From NCBI GenBank assembly GCA_003991915.1, contig RQTK01000692.1:123958-187957 (forward strand): a stretch of 64,000 nucleotides of DNA, read 5' to 3'. The notes under the pieces are model-generated. The model ran no database searches and was not told where the DNA came from. It worked only from the letters and a program-made list of their open reading frames with translations. Position 1 is the first letter of the stretch. Every line of letters begins with the position of its first letter. The position numbers and the translations under genes are program-made. Origin of the DNA: Elysia chlorotica. Lineage: Eukaryota; Mollusca; Gastropoda; Plakobranchidae. This document shows positions 60,755 to 64,000 of this stretch, one piece after another.

Positions 60755-63254
60755 GGGTATTGTTGCTGTTGGTGGATTTGTTGTTTTTAATTCATAGGTA
60801 TTAATGAGATGATTACTTGACTTATTTCTTATGCAGGCCCAATAAATGAGATAAAGTTGTATCCTGGATTATAGCTTTAAATGGTTGCTTTAAGTAGTAG
60901 GTAATCAGCGAAGAAACTCAGCGAACAGGAGTTTGAAATGTGGTTCCATTTTTCTGGGGGGGGGGGGGTCCCGTTTGTTTAGTTCGGCTTGGTTTTGCTA
61001 GTTTGTTTGTCTGTTGTTTGTTGCTCTTTAAACGTTTGATTATATTTTTATGGAGTTTTTGTGTTCCCTTGCCGGTGAAACTATCAAACAAGTTACTATA
61101 ACCAACCTTGTTACCGAATCTCCCGAAACAAAAACTGGCGTAGTCCCTGAACCATGTGACTGAGGCGGGATTCGACCAGCCGCCCTTGAGCTGCAGGGCT
61201 TGGGGGAGGTCCCAGTGGTAGAGCGTGACCAGAGGCTGGATGCCGCTGGCCCTGAGCCGATCCAGGAGGGCGTCGTAGTAGGCCACGCCCCCGGCACTGA
61301 TCCCGCCCGCGATGGTGCCAGTCGGCAGGATGCGCGGCCAGGACAGGGACAGCTTGTAGTGGGACACCTGGGCACGGACATGGTCTCTATAGGGTTGGCA
61401 TGTAGTGGGACACCTGGGCACGGACATGGTCTCTATAGGGTCGGCATGTAGTGGGACACCTGATCTAAATGCGTTAAAGAACTCGCGGTAAAGGATACCA
61501 CAAACAAAAATAAAATGTAATATCTAGAGGCAAGACTTTGTGCAGGTCCTGTTCAGTTCCTTGTCAAAAAGTAAAAAATAAAATGTACTATGGTTTATGC
61601 TTTTGAAATGTACAAGCAAACTATACATTTACACGCATATAAAACCAATAAATGAAGTTTGCCATAGATTGCATTGGAACGAGTTTGTATCTCAAAAGGA
61701 TAACAAGTCAAAACCGCATCTACCCTTAGTTTAGGGCGGCCATCACTATTGTATTTGCCACATTAAGACTGCAGAAAGAAAAAAAAACAGAATCAATGTC
61801 TTTCACATGCCCATAAGTTTCGACTTATTCTAGACAGAGTTCGCTAGGATTTGTGATACTGGCCCTGGCCAATGGAAGTTGGCTACCTACCCCAAGTTTT
61901 TTTAGGAGCTGGACGTCGTCATCGAGCTTGTGGTAGCCGTCTCCCGACTTCTTGGCGTCGCCGCCCCCCTGGATCCTGGTACTGTCCTTCGTGAACTCGT
62001 CCCAAATACTGGCGCCCTTCCCTGTAAAATGTGTTACTTTTAAAGTTAGATGAGGACAAACGCAGGATACCTACACTACACCTTCTTTCGTCGGCAAGTA
62101 TTACAGTTTAGTCTAAGGCTGTGAAGTAATAAATAAAATAATAGGAATGCCTCTGAAGTTGAAAAATAATATTTTTATGAAATCTGTTCCATGTTCGTTT
62201 TGTTGTTTTTGTGATGTTGTTGTTGTGTTGTTGATGTTGATGTGGGTGTATTTGTTATTGTTGCTGGGTTTTTTTTTTTAAACGTTTTCCCTTCTAGTAT
62301 TCAGTTGTTTTATTTTTATTTTTGTTGTTGCTTTTTCAATATCCAATTCATGATTGTCAATTAAAAGAGGGAGCAAAAAATAACACTTAAATCATCAGAG
62401 GTAAGGGTATTATCATATACTACACCCAGTCAAAATACCTATTACTCAAAATAGAGTTGCGAGGAACAATCGAAAGTTAAAGCAAAAAAGTGAGAGCACG
62501 TTTACAATACTTCGACAACATGAGGTAAAGCACGTCATAGACGGTAGCATCGCTCTGCAACATTGTGAGAACAGAGAGAGGATTGGCCTGTGTGGCCACG
62601 TTGACAGCAAGGAGTAATCTGCAAAGTTAACAGAGAGATTGTCAGAACAGAGAGGATTGTCAGAACAGAGGTGATATGAAGAGAAAGAGCAAATGTGAGA
62701 ACAGAGAGCAGAAACAGAGAATAAACTCTTTCACTGCGAGCTTCTCTTTACTCAGATGAAGGTTATAAAAAAAAAGCAATTCATTTGCTCAGATGAATGT
62801 TATTAAAAAAAACAATTCATACAAACAAAGTAAAGCAAGTAGAAATAGCTAGGGCATGACTTTTGTGTTAACACAAAATGTCATTTCCTTGGTTAGAAGA
62901 CATGTGGCATGGGTTATAAGCTGTTAATGTTTGTAATAAAGCGCACCGTTTAGCTTTTGTTACTGTCTGCGAACCAAATTATTGTTCTTATTGTTTGATG
63001 AGCTAAATAAAACTGAAACCAGAGGTCGTGACATCTGACTATGTAACACGACTATTGGTGACATTGCGTTCTCTCCACAACTCACCGTCTGAGTCCCAAG
63101 CTCCCTCAGTTGGAAAGGCGGCGCTGCCGACGCCAAAAGCGAAATCTGGCGGGAACTTGTCCATGGTGAGATCACTTCCTCTAACGCAGCAGACGAGAGC
63201 AGGAGCGAAGAAGAGCACAAGAACAGGCAGAGGAAGGCTTCTCTTTGCCAACAT
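40591..63254 (-). CDS. secreted two-domain GH1 glycosidase (lactase-phlorizin-hydrolase-like)
   Basis: Eighteen exons on the minus strand, listed separately, join in phase to 985 codons (984 residues). All junctions are GT-AG. A signal peptide (hydrophobic run [16 protein letters not shown]) precedes two GH1 domains of about 470 residues, roughly 32-505 and 515-984, and there is no C-terminal membrane segment, so the protein should be secreted. Domain 2 has the GH1 catalytic pair: acid/base E681 in TFNEA and nucleophile E891 in FITESG, plus substrate-binding YQIEG (Q535) and E940/W941. Domain 1 lacks them: FPTEG in place of YQIEG, D196 in TIEDP at the acid/base position and Q410 in VTQSG at the nucleophile position. 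Known: GH1 enzymes are retaining beta-glycosidases, and LPH and klotho proteins carry tandem, partly inactive GH1 domains. Inference: a digestive beta-glucosidase with a structural or binding N-terminal domain. Confidence 0.92.
40921..41258 (-). repeat. ~360-bp tandem duplication including the exon 17 donor, second copy
   Basis: Same unit again, including a second copy of the last exon 17 bases and the donor (GCTCAAAG|GTAACCATG at about 41243-41257 on the minus strand), here with no upstream exon. Confidence 0.9.
41250..41608 (-). repeat. ~360-bp tandem duplication including the exon 17 donor, exon-side copy
   Basis: Unit containing TTTTTCCTGTCTTTTCCGTC, TCTCTCTTTCAGACGGAGCA and CATTTCCATGGTTACCTTTG. 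This copy adjoins the real exon 17 end. Confidence 0.9.
41609..41790 (-). CDS. GH1 gene exon 17: catalytic nucleophile
   Basis: 182 bases, acceptor CCCCAAG|CACACAAG preceded by a run of 14 C, donor CTCAAAG|GTAACC. Encodes [17 protein letters not shown] and [13 protein letters not shown] with E891 as the nucleophile. The AG nearer to the coding block is excluded because it would put a stop in frame. Confidence 0.88.
42284..42413 (-). CDS. GH1 gene exon 16
   Basis: 130 bases, acceptor AACACTCCAG|GAGC, donor GCCCAA|GTACAG. Encodes [20 protein letters not shown]. Same length and phases as exon 6. Confidence 0.92.
42414..42870 (-). repeat. 36-37-bp minisatellite made of the exon 16 splice acceptor
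   Basis: GTCATACGCTCCTGG occurs at 42403 (inside exon 16 and its acceptor) and then at 42440, 42477, 42514, 42551, 42587, 42624, 42661, 42698, 42735, 42772 and 42808, with a degenerate copy at 42845. In transcript orientation each unit carries a pyrimidine stretch, ACTCCAG (or ACCCCAG) and the first codons GAGCGTATGAC of the exon. Confidence 0.97.
42936..43273 (+). repeat. 338-bp direct repeat, copy 1
   Basis: Appears identical to 43541-43878. Begins TGACTGCCTTCTTTGATAAA and ends TATTATACTACAGTT. Lies in GH1 intron 15. Confidence 0.95.
43541..43878 (+). repeat. 338-bp direct repeat, copy 2
   Basis: Second copy, 605 bases after the first. The 267 bases between (43274-43540) begin GGTTACCTAGG and include AGTAACC at 43437-43443, but hold no reading frame. 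No target-site duplication flanks the pair. Confidence 0.95.
44348..44487 (-). CDS. GH1 gene exon 15
   Basis: 140 bases, acceptor TTGTCCAG|GTTTGG, donor ACAAAG|GTAAAC. Encodes [20 protein letters not shown] and [14 protein letters not shown]. Confidence 0.9.
44787..44908. repeat. short element with 13-bp inverted termini
   Basis: GCGGGAAACCAAA at 44787-44799 is perfectly inverted at 44896-44908, spanning 122 bases in GH1 intron 14. Confidence 0.5.
45033..45135 (-). CDS. GH1 gene exon 14
   Basis: 103 bases, acceptor CCGGCCAG|GCCAAG, donor GGGCTG|GTAGGT. Encodes [18 protein letters not shown] and [12 protein letters not shown] (the Trp codon is split by the intron). Confidence 0.9.
45136..48127. 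other. GH1 intron 13
   Basis: Three-kilobase intron with a CT-rich tract (45650-45808), a short GTT run (47284-47322) and a 37-38-bp triplicate at 47366-47480 containing GTAGGTAAGACGAG. No coding sequence. Confidence 0.6.
47366..47480. repeat. 37-38-bp minisatellite, three copies
   Basis: GTAGGTAAGACGAGTTTGAG begins at 47366, 47404 and 47441 with small changes. Confidence 0.85.
48128..48311 (-). CDS. GH1 gene exon 13: intact acid/base motif
   Basis: 184 bases, acceptor TTCCCCAG|GTCAAG, donor CAATG|GTGGGT. Encodes [20 protein letters not shown]681 of TFNEA is the expected proton donor. Confidence 0.92.
48731..49585. repeat. ~35-bp minisatellite in GH1 intron 12
   Basis: Roughly twenty copies of CGCCGTAAGCCTTCTTAGTC plus about 15 bases ending TTGTTACAA, more divergent at the left end. 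Not built from an exon junction as far as I can see. Confidence 0.9.
50150..50312. repeat. 80-bp tandem duplication near the exon 12 donor
   Basis: AACCCACTACAGGAAGACTA starts at 50150 and again at 50230, with a few substitutions, ending 40 bases from exon 12. Confidence 0.85.
50353..50488 (-). CDS. GH1 gene exon 12
   Basis: 136 bases, acceptor CACCTCCAG|CATC, donor GACAGG|GTAACC. Encodes [18 protein letters not shown] and [16 protein letters not shown]. Confidence 0.9.
50489..51091. other. GH1 intron 11 with (ATC)n microsatellite
   Basis: ATC trinucleotide run at 50755-50820. No coding sequence. Confidence 0.7.
51092..51213 (-). CDS. GH1 gene exon 11
   Basis: 122 bases, acceptor TCCGCCAG|GTGAAC, donor GCCGCCAA|GTGAGT. 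Encodes [20 protein letters not shown], the GH1 FSISWPRI block. Confidence 0.9.
51536..51895. repeat. T/GTT-rich simple repeat in GH1 intron 10
   Basis: Poly-T tracts, GTT units and a final GTTT run. Frames across it are artefacts. Confidence 0.9.
51934..52061 (-). CDS. GH1 gene exon 10
   Basis: 128 bases, acceptor CACTCCAG|GCAAAG, donor CTCGGG|GTACCA. Encodes [18 protein letters not shown] and [15 protein letters not shown]. Confidence 0.9.
52720..52824 (-). CDS. GH1 gene exon 9: start of domain 2
   Basis: 105 bases, acceptor TTCCTCCAG|ATCC, donor GCTGACG|GTGAGG. Encodes [20 protein letters not shown] and YQIEGGW, the intact GH1 N-terminal signature (Q535). Confidence 0.9.
52825..54281. 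other. GH1 intron 8, unclassified
   Basis: AT-rich, then a GC-richer stretch at about 53620-53900 with open frames on both strands (up to 101 codons) but no recognised domain. Possibly a piece of an interspersed element. Confidence 0.4.
54282..54512 (+). mobile_element. tRNA-derived SINE (copy 3)
   Basis: Plus-strand copy: A-box-like TAGCCCAGGGGTAGAACTC, B-box-like GTGGTTCAATCC, body CTACTGGTTGGGTCGGTGTC, and tail CAATATAGCCTATATAGTGC then GGACGTTAAAACAACTC. Lies in GH1 intron 8. Confidence 0.8.
54689..54901 (-). CDS. GH1 gene exon 8: end of domain 1
   Basis: 213 bases, acceptor CTACATAG|CTATAA, donor AGGGCTT|GTAAGA. Encodes [17 protein letters not shown] (E458 of the FEW motif) and [20 protein letters not shown]. 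If the donor is not used, the frame runs on to a stop at 54519, which would give a one-domain protein. Confidence 0.88.
54902..55716. other. GH1 intron 7, unique part
   Basis: AT-rich, no coding sequence or recognised element. Confidence 0.5.
55717..56410 (-). repeat. 29-bp minisatellite made of the exon 7 splice donor
   Basis: Twenty-three exact-length 29-base units from 55746 to 56412, plus one degenerate unit at 55717-55745, continuing without a break from the 3' end of exon 7. In transcript orientation each unit reads GCAACAATGTGCTGCAGG|GTAAGTC, in pieces matching the last exon codons and the donor; only C/T changes separate the copies. The true donor is CAAG|GTAAGT, the array copies CAGG|GTAAGT. 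Confidence 0.97.
56411..56613 (-). CDS. GH1 gene exon 7: degenerate nucleophile motif
   Basis: 203 bases, acceptor CCCATCAG|GTTGG, donor TGCAAG|GTAAGT. Encodes [28 protein letters not shown] and SNNVLQ. The nucleophile Glu of ITENG is Gln (Q410). Confidence 0.92.
57087..57473. mobile_element. MITE-like element with terminal inverted repeats
   Basis: Ends are AGGCTGAGGCCACACTGCAA and its reverse complement, perfect for 22 bases and similar for about 44 (including CTAGCGAT). Total 387 bases, no open frame, in GH1 intron 6. No clear target-site duplication, so the superfamily is not assigned. Confidence 0.75.
57654..57783 (-). CDS. GH1 gene exon 6
   Basis: 130 bases, acceptor GCGCTAG|GATC, donor CCCCAA|GTAGGT. 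Encodes [16 protein letters not shown], the GH1 DFLGINHY block. Same length and phase as exon 16. Confidence 0.88.
58265..58501 (-). CDS. GH1 gene exon 5
   Basis: 237 bases, acceptor CACTGCAG|GCCAAG, donor CAAAG|GTTCGT. Encodes [18 protein letters not shown] and [20 protein letters not shown]. Equals exons 14 and 15 of domain 2 without the intron between them. Confidence 0.9.
58502..60393. other. GH1 intron 4 with SINE piece and GTT tract
   Basis: Contains a broken SINE at 58798-58935 and a long GTT/T-rich tract at about 59695-59935. No coding sequence. Confidence 0.6.
58798..58935 (-). mobile_element. tRNA-derived SINE fragment (copy 4)
   Basis: Minus-strand head and part of the body (ACCCAACCAGTAGGG; B-box remnant GATCGAAC near 58882). 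The 3' half is absent. Confidence 0.6.
60394..60574 (-). CDS. GH1 gene exon 4: degenerate acid/base motif
   Basis: 181 bases, acceptor CTACTGCAG|GTGAAG, donor CAGCAAG|GTGGGT. Encodes [20 protein letters not shown], where the GH1 motif TFNEP is replaced by TIEDP (D196). Confidence 0.9.
60689..60765. repeat. (GTT)n microsatellite in GH1 intron 3
   Basis: About 22 GTT units; a run of 13 G lies nearby at 60957-60969. Confidence 0.95.
61107..61367 (-). CDS. GH1 gene exon 3
   Basis: 261 bases, phase 0 at both ends, donor AACAAG|GTTGGT. Encodes [13 protein letters not shown], then [20 protein letters not shown], then YHWDLPQAL. Equals exons 11 and 12 of domain 2 fused. Confidence 0.9.
61368..61460 (-). 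repeat. triplicated acceptor of GH1 exon 3 (46-bp unit)
   Basis: The exon 3 acceptor and first codons (GTGTCCCACTAC preceded by CCAG) recur at 46-base spacing: the GTAGTGGGACACCTG block starts at 61356 (the exon copy), 61402 and 61448. Two extra junction copies therefore lie on the intron side. Confidence 0.9.
61891..62021 (-). CDS. GH1 gene exon 2
   Basis: 131 bases, acceptor TTTTACAG|GGAAGG, donor CTTGGG|GTAGGT. Encodes [14 protein letters not shown] and [15 protein letters not shown], the GH1 segment after the first strand. Confidence 0.9.
62022..63085. other. GH1 intron 1
   Basis: No coding sequence or recognisable element apart from short GTT runs near 62215-62270. Confidence 0.6.
63086..63254 (-). 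CDS. GH1 gene exon 1: signal peptide and domain 1 start
   Basis: ATG at 63254-63252, donor CAGACG|GTGAGT. Signal peptide about residues 1-26, then [20 protein letters not shown]. The canonical YQIEG is changed to FPTEG. TTTTCCCCAG ends five bases before the ATG and could be the acceptor of a 5' UTR intron. Confidence 0.9.

Positions 63255-64000
<746 letters not shown>

Overview
The window is a piece of an animal nuclear genome. Coding exons are short and separated by introns with GT-AG junctions, and the intergenic and intronic DNA is rich in microsatellites, minisatellites and decayed retrotransposons. The tRNA-derived SINE family, the expanded RING/B-box gene and the lactase-phlorizin-hydrolase-like glycosidase suggest a mollusc, probably a gastropod. 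That assignment is inference; no species can be named from the sequence alone.

Three coding units can be assembled by hand with splice phases that close exactly. (1) Plus strand, 15617-25978: six coding exons give a 2075-residue RING / B-box1 / B-box2 / coiled-coil (TRIM-type) protein. Its tail of about 1750 residues looks disordered and is full of xQT/CQx motifs. (2) Plus strand, 35148-36532: three phase-0 exons (275 codons and a stop) carry the same kind of motif (SQTD, CQV, CQA). They are either a small separate gene or an alternative 3' end of the TRIM gene. (3) Minus strand, 63254-40591: eighteen exons give a 984-residue secreted protein with two tandem glycoside hydrolase family 1 (GH1) domains. 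The first domain has lost its catalytic residues; the second keeps them.

Layout: 1-15400 is gene-poor, with microsatellites, SINE pieces, a 1.33-kb tandem duplication carrying a TATA box in each copy, a 46-bp minisatellite, an assembly gap and two reverse-transcriptase relics. 15400-26620 is the TRIM gene. 26700-34700 is a graveyard of mobile elements (LINE 3' end, Helitron piece, inverted repeat, LINE endonuclease piece, SINE). 34700-36800 is the SQTD unit. 36800-40200 is mostly unrecognised sequence plus a minisatellite. 40200-63300 is the GH1 gene, and 63300-64000 is its upstream flank.

The most unusual pattern is that many minisatellites and tandem duplications are built from exon-intron junctions. 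A 29-bp unit carrying the exon 7 splice donor is repeated 23 times; a 36-37-bp unit carrying the exon 16 splice acceptor is repeated about 12 times; the exon 3 acceptor is triplicated; the exon 17 donor is duplicated in a unit of about 360 bp. Arrays also abut the TRIM exon 4 donor and the acceptor of the first SQTD exon.
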